Source: 2-02-FULL-62-14 sp035632555
Lineage (GTDB): Bacteria > Nitrospirota > Nitrospiria > Nitrospirales > Nitrospiraceae
DNA: 15,857 nt
NCBI GenBank assembly: GCA_035632555.1
Contig: DASQGO010000007.1
Coordinates: forward strand, 1 to 15,857
Direction: 5' to 3'
Shown: positions 7,355 to 12,912 of the stretch, piece by piece
How the letters are laid out: the number at the start of each line of letters is the position of its first letter
Numbering within the stretch: the first letter of the stretch is position 1
The notes under the pieces: model-generated
Database searches by the model: none
Seen by the model: the letters and a program-made list of their open reading frames with translations, nothing else
What the model was told of the DNA's origin: nothing
Made by a program: the position numbers and the translations under genes

Positions 7355-7639
7355 GTGCCGGACCTGGCGCACCACCTGCGCCGCGGCACGCTCACGGACG
7401 TGGAGGTGGACACCTGCCGCATCGACGCCGATTCGCCGGCGCTCGGCAAGACGATCGGCCAAGTGTCGATTCGCCCCAGGGCCGGCGCGTCGGTGATCGC
7501 GCTGACCCGACGCGGGGTGACTGAGTCCAATCCGGCGGAAAAAGTCCGGTTGGAGGAAGGCGATGTGCTCTCGCTGCTGGGCACCCGCGATCAGATCAGG
7601 CGGGCGATGGGGCTGCTGATAGACGAGAAAGTGCCGTGA
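7355..7639 (+). CDS. RCK-C (TrkA-C) domain, detached C-terminal part of the antiporter
   Basis: Directly after the antiporter's TAA, in the same frame, GTG 7355 opens 94 codons. They contain 'VEVDTCRIDADSPALGKTIG', 'ASVIALTRRG' and 'VRLEEGDVLSLLGTRDQIRR', a typical TrkA-C ligand-binding domain. The piece and the antiporter together would be about 668 aa, the usual size of full KefB-type proteins with both RCK domains. No good ribosome-binding site precedes the GTG, so a separate product would depend on reinitiation by ribosomes ending at TAA. Codon use and domain integrity show no decay, so the break is recent, tolerated or artefactual. It ends 15 bp from the stop of the convergent Lon-domain gene, with no hairpin between. 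Confidence 0.6.
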   Translation: MPDLAHHLRRGTLTDVEVDTCRIDADSPALGKTIGQVSIRPRAGASVIALTRRGVTESNPAEKVRLEEGDVLSLLGTRDQIRRAMGLLIDEKVP

Positions 7640-7654
7640 GCGGGAATAGGAATA

Positions 7655-8329
7655 TCAGGGACGAATCCCCGTCATGAACTCGTAGGCTTCCTGCAGAGTC
7701 GAGACTTCGACGATATTGATGTTGAGCTGACGCCCCATTTCGAAGAGATCCCAGTCCTTCGTCCTGGCCTCGCCCTTCGGCACCAGCATGGATCGCATGT
7801 TGGCGGTTGCCGCGCCCTGAAGCTTGACGGGAAGATCGCCGACCGCCTCGATGTGGCCGTCCGGTGCGATCACGCCGGTGAGCACCACGCCGGAGCGAAT
7901 ACTGTCGCCGCGCCAGGCGGCGATGATACCGACGGCGATGGCGCTGCTGGCGCTGGACCCTCTGGACAGGCTGAAATAGGATCGGTTCCTGATCGTCAGC
8001 CGCCAGTTCCGTTCATCCTCTCGCATGAGCTGTGCCGCTGCGGCAATCGCCGTCCGGGCGCCGTCCTTCCAGACGTCGTCCACGGCCGATCCGAGCGTGG
8101 ACTCGCTGAAGAGCACCATGGGGCCGCCCCCCTTCGGGTCCGGCTCCAGCTGCAGCTCGATATAGTGGATGTTGCCGACCTGCTGCCCGCCGATCACACT
8201 GACGGCGAGGGCGGGCACGCTGACTATCCGGGAAGATTCCGCCCGGAGGGCGGACGGCGAAGCGGGGCTGGTGAGCAAAATCAGGGTGAAGAGGACAGCC
8301 CGATGGACCAATCGGTTGCGGCGCGGCAT
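7655..8329 (-). CDS. Secreted S16 (Lon-type) serine protease, proteolytic domain only
   Basis: This 224-aa protein begins with a signal peptide (basic 'MPRRNRLVHR', hydrophobic core, cleavage after LRA near residue 30). The rest is a lone Lon proteolytic domain: 'LSRGSSASSAIAVGIIAAW', 'SGVVLTGVIAPDGHIEAVGD', 'LPVKLQGAATAN' and 'SMLVPKGEA'. The likely catalytic dyad is S126 and K169, 43 residues apart, the same spacing as S679 and K722 of E. coli Lon. The AAA+ unfoldase and N-domain are absent, so it should cut exported or unfolded peptides outside the cytoplasm without ATP. The start is ATG 8329, with TGAGGAG 4 nt upstream; a longer in-frame opening to 8512 would bury the signal peptide. Target and partner are unknown. 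A degenerate, non-proteolytic role is possible but the dyad looks intact. Confidence 0.85.
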   Translation of the reverse strand: MPRRNRLVHRAVLFTLILLTSPASPSALRAESSRIVSVPALAVSVIGGQQVGNIHYIELQLEPDPKGGGPMVLFSESTLGSAVDDVWKDGARTAIAAAAQLMREDERNWRLTIRNRSYFSLSRGSSASSAIAVGIIAAWRGDSIRSGVVLTGVIAPDGHIEAVGDLPVKLQGAATANMRSMLVPKGEARTKDWDLFEMGRQLNINIVEVSTLQEAYEFMTGIRP

Positions 8330-8357
8330 CGGACTCCTCAACATGATCCGTCCGGCG

Positions 8358-8386
8358 AGCATACGCAAAACCCGTGGTTTCCGCAA
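8358..8386 (-). promoter_or_regulatory. Candidate promoter of the Lon-domain protease gene
   Basis: On the minus strand, TTGCGG (8381-8386) and TATGCT (8358-8363) are separated by 17 bp. Transcription should start near 8351 and give a leader of about 20 nt that contains the GAGGAG site. The -35 match is only partial. Confidence 0.4.
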
Positions 8387-8421
8387 GCGTGCGAAGAGCG
8401 GCGCCGTCCGTCCGCCGTTTC

Positions 8422-8451
8422 TTGACAGCCCAAAGAATCGCATACTATAGT
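8422..8451 (+). promoter_or_regulatory. Sigma70-type promoter of dsrE2-tusA
   Basis: A perfect TTGACA (8422-8427) and TATAGT (8446-8451) lie 18 bp apart. The predicted start is near 8458, about 44 nt before ATG 8502. Confidence 0.65.
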
Positions 8452-8458
8452 GACGTGC

Positions 8459-8483
8459 ATTCGCCGCATCTGGAGCGGCGAAT
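8459..8483 (+). promoter_or_regulatory. Perfect 9-bp stem-loop at the 5' end of the dsrE2-tusA transcript
   Basis: ATTCGCCGC and its exact reverse complement GCGGCGAAT enclose a 7-nt loop. The stem begins at the predicted transcription start, so it would cap the mRNA as a 5' hairpin. It is too far from a T-run to act as a terminator. It may stabilise the transcript, or as DNA form an operator just downstream of the start. Confidence 0.45.
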
Positions 8484-8501
8484 CGTGAGGTGAGGTGACG
8501 C

Positions 8502-9032
8502 ATGGGTCCCACGAAACTTGAGCCGGCAGTGGCGCTGGCAGAACTTCAGGAAAGCAAGCCCGACCGGGTGACCAGCGTGGTCCTGAGCGGGGATTTTGAC
8601 CGCGTGATGGCGGCCTTCATCATTGCCACCGGCGCGGCGGCGATGGGCATGCAGGTCACGATGTTCTTTACCTTCTGGGGCCTGAACGTCATTCGCCGCG
8701 AAGGAGCCACCAGCGGGGCCAAAGACCTGTTGCGACGCATGTTCGGGTTTCTGAACAAAGGCGGTGCCGGCCGCCTGCCGCTTTCCCGGTTTCATTTCGG
8801 CGGATTGGGGACCAGCATGATGAAGCGGGTCATGAGCCAAAACCATATGCCCGGGATCGCAGAATTGCGCGAGACGGCGCAGGATCTGGGCGTGAAGTTC
8901 ATCGCCTGCACGACCACGATGGGCATGATGGGTGTGACGAAAGACACCCTGATCGAAGGCGTGGATCAGTTGGCGGGAGTCAGCACCTATCTGGCCGAAG
9001 CCCGGCATGGCAGCGTGAACCTGTTCATTTGA
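8502..9032 (+). CDS. dsrE2: DsrE2-family sulfur carrier
   Basis: This 176-aa protein belongs to the DsrE/F/H-like superfamily, DsrE2 branch. Residues 24-62 ('SVVLSGDFDRVMAAFIIATG', 'MGMQVTMFFTFWGLNVIRR') form the beta-alpha-beta start with the long hydrophobic segment usual in DsrE2. The single cysteine, C136 in 'VKFIACTTTMGMMG', is at the persulfide-carrying position. It should take up or relay sulfane sulfur with TusA, encoded 19 bp downstream in the same operon. The hydrophobic middle may associate it with the membrane. The ribosome-binding site is GAGGTGAGG. In sulfur oxidisers such pairs feed rDsr or sHdr systems; nothing in this window shows either, so here it could serve thiosulfate handling, tRNA thiolation or molybdenum-cofactor supply. 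Confidence 0.85.
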   Translation: MGPTKLEPAVALAELQESKPDRVTSVVLSGDFDRVMAAFIIATGAAAMGMQVTMFFTFWGLNVIRREGATSGAKDLLRRMFGFLNKGGAGRLPLSRFHFGGLGTSMMKRVMSQNHMPGIAELRETAQDLGVKFIACTTTMGMMGVTKDTLIEGVDQLAGVSTYLAEARHGSVNLFI

Positions 9033-9051
9033 GCCGGCGAGGGAAACGCGG

Positions 9052-9297
9052 ATGATTCGTGCGGATGTCAAACTCGATACACTCGGATATTTCTGCCCCA
9101 TGCCGATCATCATGACGTCCAAGAAGATCAAGGAACTGACGCTGGGGCAGGTTCTGGAAGTGGTGTCCGACGACGAAGGAATCAAGAAAGACATGCCGGC
9201 CTGGTGCCAGACCACAGGTCATGAGATGGTCGGCCTCGAAGAAGAAACTCAAAACGCCTCGCGCATCTACAAAGCCTTCGTCAAACGATCCAAGTAA
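9052..9297 (+). CDS. tusA: TusA-family sulfurtransferase
   Basis: This 81-aa cytoplasmic protein has the TusA signature: an LDTLG start and C15-P-M-P ('DTLGYFCPMPI'), where C15 carries the persulfide. It has the standard 'LGQVLEVVSDDEGIKKDMPAW' continuation and a second cysteine at about 51. It should accept sulfur from a desulfurase or rhodanese and pass it to partners such as DsrE2. The length is usual for the family. GAGGGA lies 8 nt before ATG 9052, and the gap to dsrE2 is short enough for one transcript. A GC-rich hairpin follows at 9318-9345. Confidence 0.92.
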   Translation: MIRADVKLDTLGYFCPMPIIMTSKKIKELTLGQVLEVVSDDEGIKKDMPAWCQTTGHEMVGLEEETQNASRIYKAFVKRSK

Positions 9298-9317
9298 ACG
9301 CAAATTGTCCAGGCAAT

Positions 9318-9345
9318 AAGCCGGCACACCCATGATGCCGGCCTT
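9318..9345 (+). terminator. GC-rich hairpin after tusA, possible weak terminator
   Basis: GCCGGC at 9320-9325 and 9337-9342 pair across an 11-nt loop, and AA/TT outside can extend the stem past one bulged C. No T-run follows, so it would be Rho-dependent or only partly effective. Confidence 0.3.
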
Positions 9346-9424
9346 GGTCGTTACGTGCCCATCCTTAATCACCACTAGGTATAGATGCGAAGACTCTAAA
9401 GCACCCTGTATCTTGCGTTTTTTC

Positions 9425-9453
9425 TTGACATATCGTGAAGTCCTTGTTATAGA
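9425..9453 (+). promoter_or_regulatory. Candidate promoter of the 9685 gene
   Basis: TTGACA (9425-9430) is followed after 17 bp by TATAGA (9448-9453). The implied start near 9460 would give an unusually long leader of about 225 nt. Confidence 0.5.
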
Positions 9454-9484
9454 CATCGCCCCAAGACCATGAAAAACTGAGACC

Positions 9485-9527
9485 GGGCTCCATCAACGCA
9501 CCATCCCGAGCCCCGATGAACCGGGGC
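9485..9527 (+). promoter_or_regulatory. Overlapping alternative stem-loops in the leader
   Basis: GGGCTC (9485-9490) can pair with GAGCCC (9508-9513), while GCCCCG (9510-9515) can pair with CGGGGC (9522-9527). The two stems share 9510-9513, so only one can form at a time, as in an attenuator or riboswitch-like leader. A third small stem lies at 9580-9592. No ligand class is recognised. Confidence 0.3.
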
Positions 9528-9670
9528 GGTCCACGAGGTGCCATTGCCTGGAACGGTCAGGTTCAGACACCCTGCTCGAGCCGCTTCGCGGCGCCGGATG
9601 TTCCTTCGCCAGTCATCTCGCACACGGCCACTCTCCTTTCCCGCGCAATCGCTGTCCTTACGGCCGTCAC

Positions 9671-9678
9671 AAGGAGGT
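9671..9678 (+). promoter_or_regulatory. Consensus ribosome-binding site fixing the 9685 start
   Basis: AAGGAGGT is a near-complete anti-16S match 6 nt before ATG 9685. It decides against the longer in-frame opening at 9538. Confidence 0.7.
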
Positions 9679-9684
9679 ACGCCC

Positions 9685-10038
9685 ATGAGCTCTCGCGGTC
9701 TTGTCCTGAACGAGTACGTGTCGAACGTCGCCTATCAGGCTGTCGCCAAGGCCGGCGAGTCGACGCTGCTGCCGATCATCGACCAGAAGAGCGGGGAGCC
9801 GGAAGGTGTGCTGGTGGCCTCTTCCCTGGAACGAATTGTCGTGTGCGGACGCGAGCAGGCTGCCCTGTCGCTAGTGGACATCAAGACCGTCCAGGGCACG
9901 ATGGCCCGTGTGCAGGCGCGCCGGGCGGTCCTCTACGTGCCGGCGGAGATGATGATCCCCAACCCGGTCATGTTGCTGGCCACGCTGTCGAAGATCGACA
10001 TCATCCGCATGGCGCCCGCATCCACGAATCCTTCCTAG
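9685..10038 (+). CDS. Unrecognised 117-aa cytoplasmic protein
   Basis: I do not recognise this family. The product has no signal peptide or membrane segment. It begins MSSRGLVLNEYVSNVAYQAV and contains a strand-like 'STLLPIIDQKSGEPEGVLVA', 'SSLERIVVCGREQAALSL', a Q/R-rich helix and a closing strand-helix-strand 'AVLYVPAEMMIPNPVMLLAT' then 'SKIDIIRMAP'. The alternating hydrophobic strands and helices suggest a compact alpha/beta domain. There is one cysteine and no clear catalytic motif. It is expressed from a long structured leader with an excellent ribosome-binding site, so it may be abundant and regulated. A GIY-YIG-like gene follows after 50 bp in the same direction. Codon use matches the neighbours. 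Confidence 0.7.
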   Translation: MSSRGLVLNEYVSNVAYQAVAKAGESTLLPIIDQKSGEPEGVLVASSLERIVVCGREQAALSLVDIKTVQGTMARVQARRAVLYVPAEMMIPNPVMLLATLSKIDIIRMAPASTNPS

Positions 10039-10088
10039 TCACACCGGCGGCGCGTGCGTACAAGGAACAGCTCACCAAGGGGGGCGTG

Positions 10089-10430
10089 ATGCTGGGACCA
10101 TTTCTCCTCAACTACCATCAGATGTTCGTCAGTTCGAACTCGGCCGGCGCGTTCATCCTGTCCAGGAACGGGCGGTCGGCCGATTATGTCGGCGCGAGCG
10201 CGGACGATTTGATCGGCACGCTGGGGCGTTTCGCGCGGCAGTCCGACTATCGCTACTTCTGGTTTGTCGAGGCGCGCTCCGCCGAGGACGCAGCGGAGAT
10301 CGAACAGGCCTGGCTGCACCGCTACCGTCCGTCGGATAATCCATCCCGTTCGTCCGCACCTCACGGGGCCGGATGGCGGTGCACGACCGAAGGGTGCGCC
10401 GCCTGCGCGCTGGCCGGCGCACTGCGCTGA
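10089..10430 (+). CDS. GIY-YIG-like nuclease-domain protein
   Basis: This 113-aa protein shows a degenerate GIY-YIG pattern: G20-A-F22 ('SAGAFILSRNGR') for GIY and Y33-V-G35 ('ADYVGAS') for YIG. R47 is at the arginine position, E70 or E72 in 'AAEIEQAWLHRYRP' is the metal-binding glutamate candidate, and N84 lies in 'SDNPSRS'. It closes with 'GWRCTTEGC', a possible remnant of a zinc-binding cysteine pair. It may cut or bind nucleic acid, but the first motif is altered (GAF for GIY) and activity is uncertain. The start ATG 10089 has AAGGGGGG 6 nt upstream; GTG 10086 is an alternative. A much longer opening in this frame runs through the 9685 gene and is not real. It is probably co-transcribed with that gene. 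Confidence 0.65.
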   Translation: MLGPFLLNYHQMFVSSNSAGAFILSRNGRSADYVGASADDLIGTLGRFARQSDYRYFWFVEARSAEDAAEIEQAWLHRYRPSDNPSRSSAPHGAGWRCTTEGCAACALAGALR

Positions 10431-10505
10431 CCGGGCCGTTTCACATTCCCGCCGGATCTCCTGCAGCTTGACGGCACCACGCTGCCGCCCCTAGCATTCG
10501 GTTTC

Positions 10506-11426
10506 ATGACGGATCGAATCGTCGAATGCGTGCCGAATTTCAGCGAAGGGCGGAACGAGGCGACTGTGCACGCGCTTGTCGAAGCCGTGCGCGCCGTGTC
10601 CGGCGTGGCGTTGCTGGACCGTACGATGGATCCGGACCACCATCGCGCGGTGCTGACCTTCGCCGGAACGCCGGAGGCGGTGTCGGAAGCGGCTTTTCAG
10701 GCCATCCGCACGGCCACGAAGTTGATCGATCTTCGGCATCATCAGGGCGGACACCCGCGCATCGGCGCCACCGATGTCGTCCCGTTCGTGCCGATCCACG
10801 GCGTGACCATGCGCGAGTGCGTCGAATCGGCCCGAACGATCGGCCGTCGGATCGGCGGGGAGCTGAAGATCCCGGTATTCCTGTACGAGCAGGCGGCGAT
10901 ACGACCGGATCACGCGAGACTGGAGACGATCCGGCTGGGCGGGCTGGCCGGTCTGGCGCATCGCATGGAAACCGACCCCGAGTGGACGCCGGATTTCGGA
11001 CCGCCCCGCTTGCATCCGACCGCCGGCGCCACCGTGGTCGGCGCGAGGCGAATACTGGTGGCGTTCAACGTCAATCTCGACACCAACGATCTGGGCATTG
11101 CCAAGGCCGTCGCGAAAGCTGTTCGGCAATCGGACGGAGGACTCGCGCATGTGAAGGCCATTGGAATGCCGCTGGCCGGCCGAAAGCATGTGCAGGTGGC
11201 GATGAATCTCGTGAACGTTGACGAAACGCCGGTCCACGTTGCCTTCGAAGCGGTGCGCCGGGAAGCCGAGCGGCGTGGGGTGCAGGTGACCGGCAGCGAA
11301 TTGATCGGGCTGGTGCCCAGGCAGGCGGTGACGCAGGCCCGGGCAGCCGGCATCCGAATCGACTCGTTCGACCCCTCCAAAATCCTCGAAACGAGGCTTG
11401 AACAGGCCGGTTTTGGAGTGGGCTAG
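10506..11426 (+). CDS. ftcD: Glutamate formimidoyltransferase (formiminotransferase domain)
   Basis: This 306-aa protein is the formiminotransferase domain alone, without the cyclodeaminase. It opens with 'IVECVPNFSEGRNEATVHAL' and carries 'DHHRAVLTFAGTPEAV', 'HHQGGHPRIGATDVVPFVP' and 'LVAFNVNLDTNDLGIAKAVA', all family signatures. H83 matches the catalytic histidine (H82) of the mammalian enzyme. It transfers the formimino group from formiminoglutamate to tetrahydrofolate. No hut genes lie nearby. In bacteria lacking histidine degradation this domain can instead help remove 5-formyltetrahydrofolate; that reading is inference here. I found no convincing promoter or ribosome-binding site in the 75 bp upstream, so it may be read from the preceding genes. 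The bS21 gene follows with its own candidate promoter. Confidence 0.92.
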   Translation: MTDRIVECVPNFSEGRNEATVHALVEAVRAVSGVALLDRTMDPDHHRAVLTFAGTPEAVSEAAFQAIRTATKLIDLRHHQGGHPRIGATDVVPFVPIHGVTMRECVESARTIGRRIGGELKIPVFLYEQAAIRPDHARLETIRLGGLAGLAHRMETDPEWTPDFGPPRLHPTAGATVVGARRILVAFNVNLDTNDLGIAKAVAKAVRQSDGGLAHVKAIGMPLAGRKHVQVAMNLVNVDETPVHVAFEAVRREAERRGVQVTGSELIGLVPRQAVTQARAAGIRIDSFDPSKILETRLEQAGFGVG

Positions 11427-11430
11427 AGGC

Positions 11431-11460
11431 TTGTAGAAAAGCGAGGGGCTATGCTACACT
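11431..11460 (+). promoter_or_regulatory. Candidate promoter of rpsU
   Basis: TTGTAG (11431-11436) and TACACT (11455-11460) are 18 bp apart, within 55 bp of ATG 11514. The leader between them holds TACGCAG twice (11489-11495 and 11503-11509). Confidence 0.4.
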
Positions 11461-11513
11461 TCCGCGCTGTTAGTAATCCAAAACCTCTTACGCAGTAGGA
11501 CGTACGCAGCGAG

Positions 11514-11708
11514 ATGGAAATAAAAGTCTTCAACAATAACGTCGAGAAGGCCCTGAAAGTCGCCAAGAAAAAACTGGCTGGCGAAGGGCTGTTCCGCGAA
11601 CTGAAGCGGCGCCGGTACTACGAGAAGCCCAGCGTCCGGAAGAAAGCCAAGATGCGCGAGGCGCAGCGGCGCCGGCAGAAGTGGCTGTCCAAACGCCGGA
11701 TGGACTAG
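11514..11708 (+). CDS. rpsU: Small ribosomal subunit protein bS21
   Basis: This 64-aa, strongly basic protein reads 'MEIKVFNNNVEKALKVAKKK', then 'LFRELKRRRYYEKPSVRKKA' and an arginine-lysine-rich tail, the complete bS21 pattern at normal length. It binds the 30S platform near the anti-Shine-Dalgarno end of 16S rRNA and helps start translation. The leader carries only GCAGCGAG before ATG, a weak ribosome-binding site for an abundant protein. It is transcribed from its own candidate promoter, 87 bp after ftcD. In many genomes rpsU lies with dnaG and rpoD; here it stands alone between ftcD and nth. Confidence 0.96.
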   Translation: MEIKVFNNNVEKALKVAKKKLAGEGLFRELKRRRYYEKPSVRKKAKMREAQRRRQKWLSKRRMD

Positions 11709-11768
11709 TCGGTCATCACGCCCTCCGACTCTCTTGACTCCTCAGCCCCGTTTCCGTAAGTAACGCGC

Positions 11769-12425
11769 ATGCGCGCGTCCGAGATTCATTCCGCCATTCG
11801 GATTTTGCGGAAGGAAATCCTTCAATGGCAGGAACCGATTTTGGGCGTCGTCGCCAAGGAATCCCGCGATCCCTTTCGTGTCCTCATCGCCTGCGTGCTC
11901 AGTCTCCGTACCAAGGATAAAACCACGGCCGAAGCCAGCCGGCGGCTCTTCGCGCTGGCGCATACGCCGCGCGCCATACTCGCGCTGCCGCTGCGCCGGA
12001 TCGAGAACGCCATTTATCCGGTCGGATTCTACCGCAACAAGGCCAGACAGATTAAAGACATCTGCCGGCGGCTGCTCGCGCACTATCGCGGACAAGTGCC
12101 GGATTCAATCGAGGAACTGCTGACCTTCAATGGAGTGGGCCGGAAAACGGCGAATCTGACGGTGACGGTCGGCTTCAACAAGCCCGGCATCTGCGTGGAT
12201 ATTCACGTCCACCGGATCAGCAACCGCTGGGGCTATGTCAAAACAAAAACACCGGAAGAAACGGAAGAGGCTCTGCGCAAGAAACTCCCGAAGCAATACT
12301 GGATCACCTACAACGATCTGCTCGTGCCCTACGGGCAGAACCTCTGCCAGCCGGTTTCGCCTTGGTGCAGCAAGTGCAAGCTCGCCGAATATTGCGATCG
12401 TGTCGGAGTGACAAAATCCCGGTAG
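11769..12425 (+). CDS. nth: Endonuclease III (base-excision DNA glycosylase/AP lyase)
   Basis: This 218-aa protein removes oxidised pyrimidines and nicks the resulting abasic site. The helix-hairpin-helix is 'LLTFNGVGRKTANLTV' with catalytic K126, followed by D144 in 'CVDIHVHRISNRWG'. The 18-residue spacing equals that of K120 and D138 in E. coli Nth. The C-terminal iron-sulfur site has C193, C200, C203 and C209 with the standard C-x6-C-x2-C-x5-C spacing. Every key residue is present and the length is normal. ATG 11769 is the only plausible start, although the upstream site is weak. It is convergent with the DsrE-like gene, only 3 bp between the stops. No clear promoter was found in the 60 bp after rpsU, so co-transcription with rpsU is possible. 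Confidence 0.95.
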   Translation: MRASEIHSAIRILRKEILQWQEPILGVVAKESRDPFRVLIACVLSLRTKDKTTAEASRRLFALAHTPRAILALPLRRIENAIYPVGFYRNKARQIKDICRRLLAHYRGQVPDSIEELLTFNGVGRKTANLTVTVGFNKPGICVDIHVHRISNRWGYVKTKTPEETEEALRKKLPKQYWITYNDLLVPYGQNLCQPVSPWCSKCKLAEYCDRVGVTKSR

Positions 12426-12428
12426 GAA

Positions 12429-12848
12429 TCAGACGAACAGCGTCGTTTCGGCGCCGGCGGGCAAAGACAGAATAGCGGGCAGTCCCATCACTTCGTCCAC
12501 ATTCTTGGCCACGGCGTCCGGGTCCACGCCCATGTATTCGAGGCCGGCGCTGCAGGCCACCACGCGGAAGTGCCCGACCTGCTTCGCCTCCACGAACATC
12601 TCCGAAATCTTGGGCACCTTTTTCTCTTTGAGCAGGCGCGCGACTTCCTTGCCGTCGATCTGATGTTCCGGCGGGAAATCCATCTCGTCGATCCGCCCCG
12701 CGGCCAATTTTTTGATGGTCCAGAAGAGCAGGACCACCGTCACCTGCTTGCCCATGGCGGCCGCCGTCAGGCCGAGCGTGGCCACCTGGTGCAGTTTGTC
12801 GTAGGTGGAATTGTGCGCGAAGATGATGAAGCGGTGTTTTGGGCTCAT
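12429..12848 (-). CDS. DsrE/DsrF-like family protein
   Basis: This 139-aa cytoplasmic protein shares the DsrE fold: 'HRFIIFAHNSTYDKLHQVAT', 'AAMGKQVTVVLLFWTIKKLA' and C99 in 'FRVVACSAGLEYMGVDPDAV', aligned with the cysteine region 'FIACTTTMGMMGV' of the DsrE2 protein at 8502. A lysine-rich loop (about residues 62-80) separates the halves. It probably carries or senses sulfur through C99, but the partner is unknown. It has its own TATAAT promoter, so it is not dependent on the secreted-protein gene upstream. The ribosome-binding site is poor, and convergence with nth leaves 3 bp between the stops. Confidence 0.8.
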   Translation of the reverse strand: MSPKHRFIIFAHNSTYDKLHQVATLGLTAAAMGKQVTVVLLFWTIKKLAAGRIDEMDFPPEHQIDGKEVARLLKEKKVPKISEMFVEAKQVGHFRVVACSAGLEYMGVDPDAVAKNVDEVMGLPAILSLPAGAETTLFV

Positions 12849-12874
12849 GGTCGTGCGCTCACAGGGGCGGGCGG

Positions 12875-12903
12875 ATTATAACGTTCAGGGTTGATGAGGA
12901 CAA
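12875..12903 (-). promoter_or_regulatory. Sigma70-type promoter of the DsrE-like gene
   Basis: On the minus strand TTGTCC (12898-12903) and a perfect TATAAT (12875-12880) are 17 bp apart. The start near 12868 gives a leader of about 20 nt. Confidence 0.6.
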
Positions 12904-12912
12904 GCCGACAGA

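Larger units (their letters stand above)
9346..9684 (+). other. Gene-free stretch holding a promoter and a structured leader
   Basis: From tusA to ATG 9685 there are 387 bases with no convincing gene. The openings on the minus strand (9025-9456, 9447-9686) have no ribosome-binding site or recognisable domain and are largely antisense to tusA. A promoter sits at 9425-9453. The remaining 230 nt or so contain several hairpins and end with a strong ribosome-binding site. I see no tRNA, repeat family or recognisable riboswitch core. Confidence 0.5.

Noticed and set aside
5618..7462. 614-codon open frame antisense to the kefB-like gene
   Set aside because: It is rich in Arg, His, Gln and Asp as expected for a GC-rich shadow frame, shows no domain and conflicts with a clear antiporter.
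8330..8512. Longer start (8512) for the Lon-domain protease
   Set aside because: It would bury the signal peptide 61 residues in, cross a likely promoter and ignore the GAGGAG site before ATG 8329.
9025..9456. 143-codon minus-strand frame after tusA
   Set aside because: Most of it is antisense to tusA, with no ribosome-binding site and no family resemblance.
9475..9482. CTGAGA resembling part of the TPP riboswitch core
   Set aside because: The flanking conserved TPP elements are missing and no thiamine gene follows.
9685..10038. First impression of a bacterial microcompartment shell protein
   Set aside because: The sequence lacks the BMC-domain glycine and lysine signatures and there are no microcompartment genes nearby.
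9516..10088. Long in-frame extension of the GIY-YIG-like gene upstream
   Set aside because: It crosses the whole 9685 gene in another frame, with Arg/Gly-rich shadow composition; ATG 10089 has its own ribosome-binding site.
11735..11768. TTGACT upstream of nth as a -35 box
   Set aside because: No acceptable -10 occurs at 16-18 bp, so a promoter is not supported.
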